Below, piece after piece: positions 35,090 to 46,636 of a stretch of 64,000 nucleotides of DNA. The DNA lies in assembly GCA_013368325.1 (NCBI GenBank), contig JAACJK010000166.1:310001-374000 (forward strand), written 5' to 3'. Every line of letters starts with the position of its first letter. Position 1 is the stretch's first letter. The position numbers were made by a program, and so were the translations under genes. The stretch comes from Ephemerocybe angulata. Its lineage: Eukaryota; Basidiomycota; Agaricomycetes; Agaricales; Psathyrellaceae. The notes under the pieces are model-generated. The model did no database searches. It had not been told where the DNA came from and saw nothing but the letters and a program-made list of their open reading frames with translations.

Positions 35090-36393
35090 ATGTCCCACCT
35101 TTCGAACATCCTCAATCCAGAGGGTAGTCGGGCAGGGTCCGAGAAGTGCGTTTCTTGTTCTTTGTTCCTTTGTTCCCATTTTGATCCACCCAATCATGGC
35201 TTTTCCACAGCGCGCCCAACTCCGAGGCCTCGACTGCTGGTGCTAACCAGGACAAAGAACCGGAATTCCCCCCACCGCCACCTCGCGGTTCATACAGCAC
35301 TTTTGAACACGCGGCGCACCCAGATTGTCCGGATACATTAGCATGCCTTCCAGATAGTAATGGCAGACCCCAACATACCCTTCCGGTCATCCTCCGCTGC
35401 GCTATTTTGGGTAGTCCGAGGAAACGCTTGACTATTCGTGAAATCTACCAGGCCATGGAGGAGAAATACTCATTCTACAAAACTGCAGGCCCCACTTGGA
35501 AGGTATGTCTTCGTTTAAGTTGGATGCATTGCCGTATCTTATTCTGGTAGCAATCGGTCCGGCATCATCTTTCCCTGAATCGACTATTCGAACGCCAACC
35601 TCGACCTGTAACTGATCCTGGATTTGGCTCGTACTGGACTGTCAACTTATCTGCTCCACCTGGGACGAAACGACCTCGAAAACGAGGGAGGAACGCTAAG
35701 GACTCTGGTGAAGGGCCCTCCAAGTCTCCCACAGAGTACGAAATGGCGCCTCTTCCAGGCACATCGTCCGCTGCTATCAACCACGCCCTCAACAATCTGG
35801 CACCACCTGTCGGTAGAAGGCGAGGGAGGCCTAGGAAGGCCTCGGGCACTTACACAGCTCCCAGAGACGAGACGCCAATATCGTCTCATGGTGGCGATGA
35901 CGCCGACGGGGTCATAACTCCCTTGGATGGGCCACCTGAATCTGACGACGAATACGATAGCAGGGACGAAGATCCAGCGATATCTCCCTTTGACCACCAT
36001 GGTTCTGGCGCACCCTATATCCCCCCTTCGTACACCCATAATTCACGGCCCTCGATGGCTTTCCAACTCCCACCCATGAACAATTCCAACACCGACGATT
36101 CATCGCAATCTGTAATTGAACGGCTACGAGAAGAGGTTGGGATCCTCAGACGACAGTCAGCTGAAGCCGTTTCTGTATCACTCAGACTTTCGGAACAATT
36201 AGCCCAAGCGCAGCGGGAAATTGAACGGTCACGAAACGAAATCCGGGACTTGGAAGATGCACTCGAAGACGAACAAGGAAGACGATTGGAGCTCGAGAGG
36301 AGACGTGGAGTACATGTGATTCCACCACCACCACAGCCTATTGTTCCTCCATCTGCTGTGCGCTCGCCCGAGCGTAACCGTGGCCCAATATAA
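35090..36393 (+). CDS. Forkhead-domain transcription factor with AT-hook and coiled coil
   Basis: The start is ATG 35090 (MSHLSNILNPEGSRAG). Exon 1 ends before the GT at about 35149, exon 2 starts at 35211, and another intron separates GPTWK from QSVRHHLSLN. The forkhead domain is compact: LRCAILGSPRKRLTIREIYQ, AMEEKYSFYK, WKQSVRHHLSLNRLFERQP and DPGFGSYWTVNL. The helix-3 motif SVRHHLSLN is the DNA-recognition helix. Downstream are basic KRPRKRGRN, an AT-hook (GRRRGRPRKAS), an acidic stretch (DDEYDSRDEDP) and a coiled coil from SVIERLREEVGILR to EDEQGRRLELERR. No ORF problems. The combination suggests a chromatin-binding regulator; the target process is unknown. Confidence 0.85.
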
Positions 36394-37892
36394 GTCGCAA
36401 ACCAGACACCTGGTAAGGCCCAGGGTATCCATTCATATCACCTTCATATCTCAGCACTACCGTGAGTGCTGCATATGGTCCCACCATTTAGAACAATGAA
36501 CATTATTCCCTGGTCCTTCAGTTTCCCACATAGAGTCCTGTCTTAACCTCAACCAATCTTGTATAACACCATCTCATTCGCACTGTAGCACACTCCGTGA
36601 AGTTATTCATCATTTTCCTTCCATCCCGCATATCACAACTCATGTACATTCATACAACATAACCAATAGAAGCCCAGCCATGGGAAGGATTCGGGGAGGC
36701 GATAGTAAGTTGACAGCGTCAGTGAGTGGCCTTGGGTGCACATGTGTACGACTAACCGGGCCCCTGATTTTCTCTTGTGGGTCCTTCGGCGTTACGGGTA
36801 TACGTCAGTAGCGGACTTTGTAGGCCTCTGTGTGTCCGCTGTGGGGTCGAGAACGTGTCAGCGGATCCACTGAGCCTTCTAAATTAAGCGAGATAGGCCC
36901 GATGAGGCGTTCGCTAAATCGAAGCATTGCCTAGCATTGCTGAGCGCTGGGCCTCATACTATCACCAGGTATACTGCCTACGCGGAACAAAGGCCACCTT
37001 CGATCAGCTCATGGATATTCACTGTTGACAATTTTCTTCGAGTTTTCCAGCATTCTCGTGGCACCAAATGCTCAGTACAGTGTTCACGCAACTGTATCAT
37101 TATGTGTGCGCATGTGCAATATGGTCGGGCACCGGCCCTGGTGCCTATATGAAATCCGAAATCTCCGTCATAGATATAAGAGGCAATTCCCTTTGTGTTC
37201 GCCTTATCAAGTTCCGTGTAAAAGGATGGGAGGAGGCTACAAGAAGACAGAAGGGTACAGTTCGAAGAGATATAGCTAGAACGACTAATTGACCTTGCTT
37301 CAGCCGAGGTCTTTTCCTGTGAGCATAATCAAACTCAAAAAAAAGTCTGTGTGACCTAGTGATTACTGTACTGAGTGGCTGGCCCGGGAATGTACCGGTG
37401 TCCCAGCAAGCTGTGTAAAAGGTTGAAGTAAGTCGCCCCCCAGTGTCAGTGCCCAACGAACAGCCATCGGTGTAATAGCTAAGGTTTCAGGTATCCACTC
37501 ACTGCCTCAATAGTTGATTTGCTCGTCAATACTCTCTTTGAACATGCCCTGAGATCTCGACAAGTATCAGGGCTCATTTAGAAATGCGAGCTCAGTAAGA
37601 AGAAGAAGAATTGATTGGCTGGCTACATTACATAAGTAACTCAGGCAAACACCTCGCCAGCTCTTTATAGGTTGCAAAAAGGACCAAATGACAAACTAAG
37701 ATGAAGGTGAAAGATTTGAAGTAGAAGAGGTTAAGCGCTACTAAGCGCCCAAGTCCAAATTGCTCAGATGTCGAGCTGCCGTGGGAAGCCAACACCATTG
37801 ATAGCAAAGATGAGCAAATAACATCAATTCGTGCGTTCACTAAATTTTGGTGATTGCATTGAGCGTTCGAGCATCAGCGTGTGCACAGTAAA
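36394..37892. other. 1.5-kb intergenic region
   Basis: Only short unsupported reading frames are present. No codon bias, recognisable domain or RNA gene was seen. It includes the promoter of UTP13 and the 3' region of the forkhead gene. Confidence 0.5.
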
Positions 37893-40800
37893 ATGGCCAT
37901 TCCAACACAAAAGCCTAAGTTGAAAACATCGTGAGTTAAAATAAGTAAGAAAACTACCAAGACCACTAGCTGACAGGCTATCCCAGATTCAAAAAGGCTA
38001 GAACTATCGGCCCTCTATACACCGGCGGACCCCTTGCAATCACACCGGACGGACTGAAGCTCGCGACATGCGTTGCTGAGGAAATCGTACTCACCAATAC
38101 CGCGACTGGAGTCGAGTTGAACAGATTTGCTGGGGTATGGATCCTTCGTACCTTCCTGTGTGCCGTACTGATGATAGATAGGACACGGAATCTATCACTT
38201 CCCTCTGCGTGACAGCTTCTGCGAAATACCTTATTGCTTTCACCGGTTCGCTATCACTCAGGATCTACGACATTCAATCTTTGGAACCGTCGAAGAAGAA
38301 GATTCAACCCACCCGGACTATCGCTCGAGCGCATGAAGCGCCTGTTCACGTCTGCACAACCGACCCTACATCAACCCTCTTGGCCTCCGGGTCGGCAGAT
38401 GGTGTTGTGAAGGTGTGGGACATTGCACATGGTTATGTGACCCATGTCTTCAAAGGCCATGGAGGTGTTGTTAGCGCCTTGTCGTTCAACTATCCACAAA
38501 ACCCGGGATCCGTATCACAGGCTGGACCTATTCGACTCGTTACCGCATCTGTGGACTCGCGCATCCGCATCTTCAACCTGACGAATGGTGCATCTACATC
38601 CGCTGGTGGAGGCAAGCCCGAAGCTGTTCTTGACGGCCATGTGTCTGTTCCTCGAGGCCTCGACGTTTCTCCCGATGGAAAATGGCTGGTCAGCGGTGGT
38701 CGTGACTCGGTGGTTATGCTGTGGGATTTGCAGCCTATGACAGACTCGGCCAACAAACTGTCGAAGAAGCCGAAGTCGAAAAGCACTGCGCCTCCTCCGC
38801 AGTTGGTCAAGACCATTCCTGTCCTAGAGCGGGTCGAGTCTGTTGGATTCCTGTTCCAGGATCCCGGTTCGTGTGGGACCACAGATGGCCTTCAGTTCTA
38901 CCTTGGTGGTCAAAAGGGGCGTATCTCTGTCAGGAATGCCAGTGACGAGGCAGAAGCATACTCGTTTGGAGATAAGGTGGCTCAGGCACAAACCGAGGAG
39001 CAGGAGGAGCAACGGCAAATTCTCGACGTCCTGTGAGTCAATTGTTGTTATTTCTTCCGCCCTCATCGACTGACTCGTCCTAGATACGTCCCCGAGGCGC
39101 AGACCATCATTTCAGTCCACGCCGACCAAAATATCACTCTGTACTCCCTCGAAACCCACGCGGTGTCCAAGCAACTTATTGGCTACAACGACGAAATTGT
39201 CGATGCCACCTTCATTCGATCGCATTCCTCTCCATCTTCTTCGACGTCAACAGACCTTCTCGCCCTTGCAACAAACTCCTCTCTTATTCGTATCTACTCC
39301 CCAGAGAGCTTGGACGGCCGCTTACTCGAAGGTCATAGTGATATCGTCCTCGCCCTCGCCAGTAGCGCAGACGGTGTATACCTCGCTAGCGGAAGTAAAG
39401 ACAAGTCGGCTAGGATATGGGCGCCAAACACCGAGACTTCGGACACCTCATCATGGTCCTACTCTCCCATCGCGGTCTGTGAGGGTCATGCTGAAAGCAT
39501 CGGTGCCATTGCGATGTCGAGAACAAAACCTGAGCCGGGGAGCAAGAACCCCCTGCGCTTCATGTTCACTGGAAGTCAAGATCGCACAATCAAAATGTGG
39601 GATCTTTCAGCCGTTTCACAGGAAACCTTTACGGCCGGACAGGAACTCCGCTGCAAAAGTTTGACTACCCAGAAAGCTCACGAGAAGGACATCAATTCTC
39701 TCGACGTCTCGCCCAACGACAAACTACTGGCTTCCGGCTCCCAAGACCGAACTGCGAAGATTTACGCAATCGATTACACGCCTACCTCAGGCGGAGTCAA
39801 GGGCGAACTTCGGCATCTGGGTACCTTGAAGGGACACAAACGTGGTGTTTGGTCGGTGCGGTTCTGTCGGACGAACAGGGTAATTGCGACCGGAAGCGGG
39901 GACAAGACAGTCAAGATCTGGAGCTTGGACGACTATTCCTGCCTGAAGACGTTCGAGGGCCACACCAACTCTGTCCTGCGAGTAGACTTTTTCAATGCAG
40001 GGATGCAGCTGATCACTACGGCGTCGGACGGATTGGTCAAGGTCTGGTCTATCCACGAGGAAGAGTGCAAGGCGACTTTGGATAATCACGAAGACAAGGT
40101 GCGTCCCCTGCGCCACAACACGTCTCCTTGCCCTGACTCTTTTACAGATCTGGGCGCTTGCGGTTAGCTCGGACGACCGAACCATCGTTTCTGGTGGAGC
40201 GGACTCCATGGTCACCTTTTGGGAGGATTGCACCCAAAAGACAGAAGTTGAAAAGGAATCACAGCGAGCTGCACTTGTCCTGAAGTGCGCCACAATATTT
40301 TGCCTTGATCGAATACTGTGAGCTGACGACCATTTAGGGATCAAGAGTTCCAGAACTACGTATCCTTGGGAGATTACAAGCGCGCGATCCTCCTCGCCCT
40401 CTCGCTCAGACAACCTGGCCGCTTGCTGTCGTTGTTCCGCACAGTCGTCTCAACCCGTTCGGAATCCGATTCTAACGAGTCTGAGTCAGGCGTGAAACTC
40501 CTCGACCAAATTATAAAGAGCTTAGACGGGACCGACGTCGTCAAGCTTCTTACGTATGTGCGTGACTGGAACACGCAGGCGAAGACTAGCGCCATTGCCC
40601 AAACGATTCTCTACGCCATTGTCAAACTGCGCTCCGCGGAAAGCGTGGTCCAGTCGTTCAAGGATAGCAATGTCGAGAAGCGGATCGAGGCAGCAGATCC
40701 TGATGAAGATCCCGAGAGCAGCAAGCCTGTAACGAATGGCGAAACAGCTCTCAAGGAGATGGTGGAGGCACTAATTCCCTACTCCGAAAGACATATGTCC

Positions 40801-40929
40801 CGTATGGATCGATTGCTTCAGGAGAGTTACGTCGTCGACTACATCCTTGGGGAGATGGACAACGGGATGTTCGACGCTGACTTCTCTGACGACGAGGACG
40901 ATGGTATGGAGGTAGACGATGTGCAGTGA
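37893..40929 (+). CDS. UTP13: U3 snoRNP protein Utp13 (WD40)
   Basis: The start is ATG 37893 (MAIPTQKPKLKTS), with the first intron ending just before TTCAAAAAGGC. It is a two-propeller WD-repeat protein. Repeats include LLASGSADGVVKVWD, WLVSGGRDSVVMLWD, YLASGSKDKSARIW, MFTGSQDRTIKMWD, LLASGSQDRTAKIYA, VIATGSGDKTVKIWS and LITTASDGLVKVWS. The C-terminal Utp13 helical domain is recognised in QNYVSLGDYKRAILLALSLR, QPGRLLSLF and ALIPYSERHMSRMDRLLQES, and the protein ends in an acidic tail. Utp13 is part of the UtpB complex of the small-subunit processome and works in 18S rRNA maturation in the nucleolus. Its TGA (40927-40929) is directly followed by the stop codon of the convergent gene. Confidence 0.9.
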
Positions 40930-41802
40930 TTATCTATGCAGGCGTCCATTGGTGCCATTTATTATACCTAATCGGCACCCTTGGACTCCGTTGAAAAGTA
41001 GGACTATTTCACCATGTGTAACACTAGCCACGTCCAGAGTTCCTTTCACATCTTCTACCATTCGTCCATTTTCCAGTAGCCATCGACGGGTAACTCCCGC
41101 CAAGCAACCGCTGGCAGTGGAAGGGGTCATCCAGTGTGAACCTCGTAAGAAAGCGATGTTGAAGATGGACGTCTCCATCACGAGCCCTTCGGTATTGTAG
41201 AGGACGACATCCTTCACTTTTCCCGGGGGTGTGGTCAGCGGGGCCAGGTCGTTTCGGATCCTAGCCTCTTCGTACACTTGACGAGCTGTCGTCTTCGTCT
41301 CCGTAAACAGGGTTGGTTCTGTGGGTTCCTTATCGATATGAAGACTGATCATGGGGAGCGATTTCACGTCCACCGCTTGTACATCTTTAGATACACTGAG
41401 CGAGAAAGGATCCCCCGAAAAGCCTTCTTCGAGAACTGCAACTGTGACTTGCAGCTCCCCGCTTCTGGCAAGAAGGATACGAACCTGTGACGGAGAACTG
41501 TCAATCCTGCGGCACGGGGAGGTTATCGGTAGACTCACCCTAAGTGCAGATGGTAGCTTCCATTCTGATTGCGAACTGCCGTGTAGGTGCACGATCACCA
41601 CGTTTGCGATAGCGGCTTTGAGTTCTTTATAAGTATACACCTTCAAGGGAGTCCACCCGTGCACTTTCGCAGCATTCTGAAGCCTGTCGTAGTGGTAAGG
41701 GAGGAGGAAGTAAGGGGAGGGCCCATCGCAATCGTTGTTCCATGAGAATTCGAGCAATGCCGTGTCATAACGAGTTGATGTGAGCAATTGATAGTCGTCC
41801 AT
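40930..41802 (-). CDS. ABZ2: Aminodeoxychorismate lyase-like, class IV aminotransferase fold
   Basis: The start is ATG 41802 (MDDYQLLTSTRYDTALLE). The PLP fold-type IV layout is seen: FLLPYHYDRLQNAAKVHG at the N-terminus, RILLARSGELQVTV, a candidate catalytic Lys in TETKTTARQVYEEAR, then VVLYNTEGLVMETSIFNIAF and a C-terminal CLAGVTRRWLLENG. This pattern fits fungal Abz2, which makes p-aminobenzoate for folate; other class IV aminotransferases are possible. A probable intron, 41485-41538, is 54 nt long and free of stops, so the reading frame is open with or without it. Splicing gives PSALR-VRILLARSG, the more family-like sequence. Confidence 0.75.
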   Translation of the reverse strand: MDDYQLLTSTRYDTALLEFSWNNDCDGPSPYFLLPYHYDRLQNAAKVHGWTPLKVYTYKELKAAIANVVIVHLHGSSQSEWKLPSALRVSLPITSPCRRIDSSPSQVRILLARSGELQVTVAVLEEGFSGDPFSLSVSKDVQAVDVKSLPMISLHIDKEPTEPTLFTETKTTARQVYEEARIRNDLAPLTTPPGKVKDVVLYNTEGLVMETSIFNIAFLRGSHWMTPSTASGCLAGVTRRWLLENGRMVEDVKGTLDVASVTHGEIVLLFNGVQGCRLGIINGTNGRLHR

Positions 41803-42221
41803 CGCCTAGAGAGGTCTTTAGATCGCAGCTTGGAGTCTACATACTGGCCGGAAACTGCGCACCATTTGCATCGACTGCGAAAAGATGGAGAGTAGCAAAC
41901 GGAGTGGTTGTGTCACACGCCGGCGCTTAGTTATCGTGTGACGCGTCTTAGACGCCGGACGCACGGACCGCCTCACGACGGGGCTCTTTGTACGTGCTTT
42001 ACGGCTCTTTGAGCGCTGGGGGTATGTCCCAGGATGGCAATGGCAGGTTTGTGGAGACACGTTGGTCAAAGAGGTGGTGGAAACCTGTGGCAAAGACTCA
42101 TCGAACGCTAATTGGATGCATTGCTGTGCCGCGGGCGTGACAGAAGGTGTGACGTGCGGTTCCTTGAAATAAGCCAGAGTCACAAGGGGGACTGCGGGAA
42201 GGTCCTTGTCTCTCACAAACC
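41803..42221. promoter_or_regulatory. Divergent promoter region ABZ2/NBR1
   Basis: 419 bp between start codons. A 132-codon minus-strand frame (41818-42216) is open here but has no recognisable domain and biased composition, so it is not called. Confidence 0.45.
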
Positions 42222-45200
42222 ATGTTCACAGTCAAGGCCACATATCGCGGCGAGACACGAAAGCTCTCATTTCCTTACACAAGTTCGTTTCCGACATTCA
42301 CTGAGCTTTGCAATCAAGTTCGTCGAGTTCCAGTTTCCAGTCGTTGTGCCTCATTAACCGGCTCCACTACAGCTCTACCGCGTCTTCCCCATCAACAACA
42401 GCTACTATCTTACCAGACTTCTATATTCTCCTAATGCCAATAATCCTGCCCGTATCCTCCTTGCCTCGGAAGTTCACAACCAAGACCAGTACGAAGATGC
42501 TGTGAAGGGGCTCAGTGGACGTGTTTACCCCAACGCCCTCCTCCGGTTCTCAGTTTTCGACGACACACCCCACAAGCAGCCCAATCAAGGCTTCGCCTCC
42601 AACTCGAGCCTGAGCAATGCCACACAGCCAATTCCCAGCTCCTCTTCCCAAGGTCACCACCACGAGAGCACCGATGGCGACAAGCGCCCAATCGTCCCAC
42701 CAAAGCCCGCCGAGCTGTTCTCCCTCCCATTCGAGTATATCTCGTCTTTGAGTGGGCGCTCACCGAGCACGATTAGCAGGGCCTCCTCTCTCCGCAGCGT
42801 CTCAGTCGCAATGGACGTCGACTCCACCCATCCCTCACAGCCACTGTCTCAGGCCCAGGAGTCCGTGGGCAAGCAGGCCGAAGTGTCAGCACCGACTTCG
42901 TCGAATGCCAGCATGATCTCCAACTCTCCCAGTGGGTCTTGCTGCTCGCCTGCGGATGTGAAGGAGGAGATCAAGGCGCTTATCTGCGGATTCGAGAGGG
43001 ACGTCAATAGGACGCTCGAGAAGGGATTTGGCTCGCCCACCGCCCCCCAGGTCTCCATTGCGTTCTCACAGTCGAAGGTTCCCAAGAAGAAGGAGTCGAA
43101 GGTCGATCTGAGTGCGCTATTCGCCGAAGGGTCGTTCCCCGCTTCTGGTCCTGCTCGCAGAGGCTCCATCAAAAGCGGCTGCACACGAGGTGCTTCGACT
43201 AGGAGCAGCAGGCGCCCTGCCTCAGGCTGCCTCAATGCTACTCCCACGCAAGCCGGTCGCCCTCTTCCCCAGGTTCCTGAGCAGGTCGTCCACAATAATG
43301 TTGTATGTGACAGCTGCGAGAAGACCATCGTGGGCATCCGACACAAGTGCCTCGACTGCCCTGGTACGACCCTATTTATCGTCATTACACACATACTAAC
43401 CGTGCATATATAGACTATGACCTGTGCACCCCTTGTATCAAAGAGGATATGGCTGCCGAGAAGCACAACCCATTCCATGAATTCTTCGAGATTCACGAGC
43501 CTGGTCGTGTCATCGTGCACACCGTCTTCGATGGTAATCGCCGCGCCCCCTCGTCGGCCGCTGAGGCATCCGCAGCAACGCCCTTCATACATTGTGCCAC
43601 CTGTGATCTATGTGAATCGTCGATTGCTGGGACCCGCTACAAGTGCTGCGATTGCCCAGATTTCGACACTTGCGAGAGGTGCTTCCAGATTACGCCAGAA
43701 CAGCATCCCAAGCACTCGTTCGTCAAGATGGAGAAGGACCAACTCATCGTAGGTGTATCTGATCTCTCAAATATCGACATCTTGCTAAAATCATGGTCAG
43801 CGCCGAGATCCTGTCCATCGCAAAGCTCACTTCGCCCGATGCGACGCCTGTTCCAAGACTATCCATGGTGTGCGATACAAGTGCATGCATCCCGACTGCC
43901 CTGACTTCGACTTGTGCAACCGTTGCGAGGCCATGCCTATTCCAGTTCACCCAGAGTCTCACCCCCTCCTCAAGATCAGGAACCCAGACGTCGTTATCCC
44001 GACGGTCTACAGAGTCGGAGGGACCGTTATGATCACCCCTAATGCGGAAGAGGTTCCGGCGGCCTCTCGCAGCCAGGAGTACGGTGCTGGATACCGACCC
44101 GCGTATGCCCCTCGCGACGGTTACAATCCATCTTACCTCAAGAGCCAGACCTGCATGTCCATTCCCATTGCCATGCCGTGCCCGGTACCAGCTCAGGAGC
44201 AGGAGGACGATTCACTTGATGAGGAGAGGGCTGTTACCCCACGGCCGTCCAAGGATAATGAGATGGATGAGCGCGTTCACGCACCCCTCATCGATTTTGT
44301 CACCCATGCGGAGGAGGTACACGCGGAGGAAGAAGACGTCGATGCCCGCAATCCATTCGCCGACCCCGAGCCAGCTCCGATGATTGCCCCTATCAACGGC
44401 CTTTCTGGCTCGATGGCGTCAAGTTTCGCTGCTTCCCTGGAAGATCGGTTGAACGGGTTGAACGCTGTTAAGCAGTCTTCACCCTTGACCGAGGCTGCTG
44501 AGAAAGAGAAGAGCTTGTTCGAAGGCTTCTTGGATCGGCCCAAGTCCTCTTCCGAGGCCGGAGAAACTACTAAGGAGGAAGTGAAGAAGGAGTTGGCGCC
44601 AAGTTTCGTCAATGACGTCCTCGAAGATTTCTTCAAGTCCGTTGGCAAGCCGTACGTGAGGCGCGAGGAACCTGTTGCGAGTGCTGCGGGCACCCCCAAG
44701 GAGGACGACGACAACGAATCGCTCTCTTCCCTTGTCTCTGGTGTGCGCAGTCTTGTGTCTCTGGCTTCCGGAAACCCAGTGAGCGTGTACGAGAATATCG
44801 AAGCCGACGTCAAGGCACTCAAGAAGGAGGAAGAGGAGGAGGTTGCAGAGGCCGTCCTTGTCGAAGCGCCTAAAGTTGATCCCGTTCCTGAAGTCAAGGA
44901 GGAGGTTCCTTCCCCCACCCTCGCCGCGGCATTCATCTCCGATGTCACCGTTCCTGATGGTCAAGTGTTCCCTCCTGGTGCCGAGTTCATGAAGTGCTGG
45001 AGGATGGTCAATGACGGAAATGTGGACTGGCCCGAGAGCACCGAGGTCGTGTTTGTTGCTGGGCAACCCGGCCTTGTCGCCCGAGGCAGCGAGGCAGTCA
45101 AGGTTGGCGTCGTGAAAGTGGGCGAGCAGGTTGATGTCTGGACTGGAGAGTTGAAGGCCCCTGAAGGTGTTGGGCGGTATGTTGGGTACTGGAGGTTGCG

Positions 45201-45609
45201 CAACGGTGACACCAAGGCGGTGTTTGGCAACAGTATTTGGGTGGAGATCGAGGTCGCCGAAGCTGATCATATGAGCGACGAGACAGGGTCGATGAGCGGA
45301 AGCTCGATTGTCATGATGCCGACTGCACTTAACGGCGAGATGGCGTCCGCTGCTTCGAGCGTCAGGCCCGAGTCGTTGACTCTCACCATTCCGTCGTCCA
45401 GCTCCACGACAACGGACGGAGAAAGCGACATTGGGAGCGAAGGGTCCCTGATCGACTACATGAGTGACGGCGAGGAGGTAAACTGGGAGGACGCTAGGAG
45501 CCGTGCAGATGCCTCCAGTGTCGCCCCCTCTGCCACCGTGCCTGTTGCCCCTGGCTCCCCCGTCGGCGAAGACTTCGAGTTGGTCTATGATTCCAGCAGC
45601 GATATGTGA
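42222..45609 (+). CDS. NBR1-type selective autophagy receptor (PB1, three ZZ fingers, FW domain)
   Basis: The start is ATG 42222 (MFTVKATYRGETRKLSFPY). The N-terminal PB1 domain continues after an intron (LYRVFPINNSYYLTRLL, PNALLRFSVFD). After a Ser/Pro-rich linker come three ZZ zinc fingers: CDSCEKTIVGIRHKCLDCP, CDLCESSIAGTRYKCCDCP and CDACSKTIHGVRYKCMHPDC, each followed by a D-x-D/C pattern. After a disordered section lies the NBR1 four-tryptophan domain (FMKCWRMVNDGNVDWPE, VDVWTGEL, GRYVGYWRLRNGD, GNSIWVEIEV). A C-terminal acidic segment contains DFELVYD, a candidate LC3/Atg8-interacting motif (F-E-L-V). NBR1-type receptors link cargo to Atg8 and in fungi also to the Nvt pathway. It is convergent with RIB7, with 89 bp between the genes. 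Confidence 0.88.
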
Positions 45610-45698
45610 TTTCCTTTCGGTTCGGGTTCTCTTGTTACCTGAAAAGGTTGTATTGTATACTATTACACGGCGATGTTTCTGTACCATATCGGAGGATG

Positions 45699-46391
45699 CT
45701 ATGAAGATGATGATGCTTTCTTGAAGACGACGATGGTATCTCGGCCCAGCTGAAATGAACGCTCGAAAGAAAGGTTCGTGCCTCTTCCCTCAAGGTCAAG
45801 TTCATATCCTACTCCGTCCTTGCCCAGAAACGTTGGTGAGACCGTGATGATAAGGTTGTCCACGATGGGAGATTGAATGAAGGATCGGATGATCTGGGCG
45901 CCTCCTTCGACCATGAGCGACGAGATGCCGAGCTGGCGTATGCGGTCGACGACTTGGGAAATGTTTCTTGTGTCAAGGACTTCAATGATTCGTGCACCTG
46001 CGGCTTCGAGGGCAGCCTTCCGATCTAGCCAAAGTTGGTCTTCGTTCGTTGCGGTTACGATCCATGGCTGCTTTCCGGTGCCAGCCGCATAGTTCTTGAT
46101 GAGCTTAGCGTCGATGGGGAATCGCAAATGGGTATCGAGGACGATAGGCTGCGGGTTCTCTGGATCTCCGTGCAGGAGCCGGGTATTGAGCTGGGGGTTG
46201 TCGTTGATAGCGGTGTTGACACCGACGAGGATGCCTTGGTGCCGTGATCTGAGCCAGTGTGTCATGAACCTCGACTCCCGGCAGCTCAGCACCACCTGTG
46301 AACCGAGCGCGCCAGCCAGCTTGCCATCTAGAGATTGGGCAAATGTGACGGTCAGATCTGTCGGTTTTAGCGCTAGGTCGTAGTTCATCAT
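45699..46391 (-). CDS. RIB7: 2,5-diamino-6-ribosylaminopyrimidinone 5'-phosphate reductase (Rib7)
   Basis: Single exon. The first ATG is at 46391 (MMNYDLALKPTDLTVTF); the codon before it is TTG. The protein is about 230 residues, the usual Rib7 length. Family motifs are FAQSLDGKLAG, MTHWLRSRHQGILVGVNT, DNPQLNTRLL, QPIVLDTHLRFP, the glycine-rich SSLMVEGGAQIIRSFI for NADPH binding, and a closing TVSPTFLGKDGVGY. The enzyme carries out the reduction in fungal riboflavin synthesis. It is convergent with the NBR1-type gene and divergent (245 bp) from the RhoGEF-like gene. Confidence 0.9.
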   Translation of the reverse strand: MMNYDLALKPTDLTVTFAQSLDGKLAGALGSQVVLSCRESRFMTHWLRSRHQGILVGVNTAINDNPQLNTRLLHGDPENPQPIVLDTHLRFPIDAKLIKNYAAGTGKQPWIVTATNEDQLWLDRKAALEAAGARIIEVLDTRNISQVVDRIRQLGISSLMVEGGAQIIRSFIQSPIVDNLIITVSPTFLGKDGVGYELDLEGRGTNLSFERSFQLGRDTIVVFKKASSSS

Positions 46392-46636
46392 CAAGTGACG
46401 TCGATCAGCTGCCCCTCCGAGCCCTGGTATTTATATCCGGGCCTGCAACGACGACGAAAGCGTCGAGAACCCAACGGCGACGACGACGACGACGACGGGC
46501 ACGCAATTGGGCCATTCTGACGCCTGGGGCAATCGCTCTGCTCCCGAACAACGCCATCCTCGACGCTGACAAAGCGAGCGCCCCAGACTTGGCTGCTGGC
46601 TGGCACACTGCCCCTTGTTTTGTTCCCCCCTCGACA

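Noticed and set aside
36937..37292. Overlapping short plus-strand frames in the 1.5-kb intergenic region
   Set aside because: Three short frames overlap in different phases with no recognisable protein or splice structure.
41818..42216. Minus-strand frame of 132 codons upstream of ABZ2
   Set aside because: Low-complexity basic text, no domain; it occupies the divergent promoter.
44479..45687. 402-codon minus-strand open frame antisense to the NBR1-type gene
   Set aside because: The plus strand has clear ZZ and FW domains here; the antisense frame follows codon bias and shows no motif.
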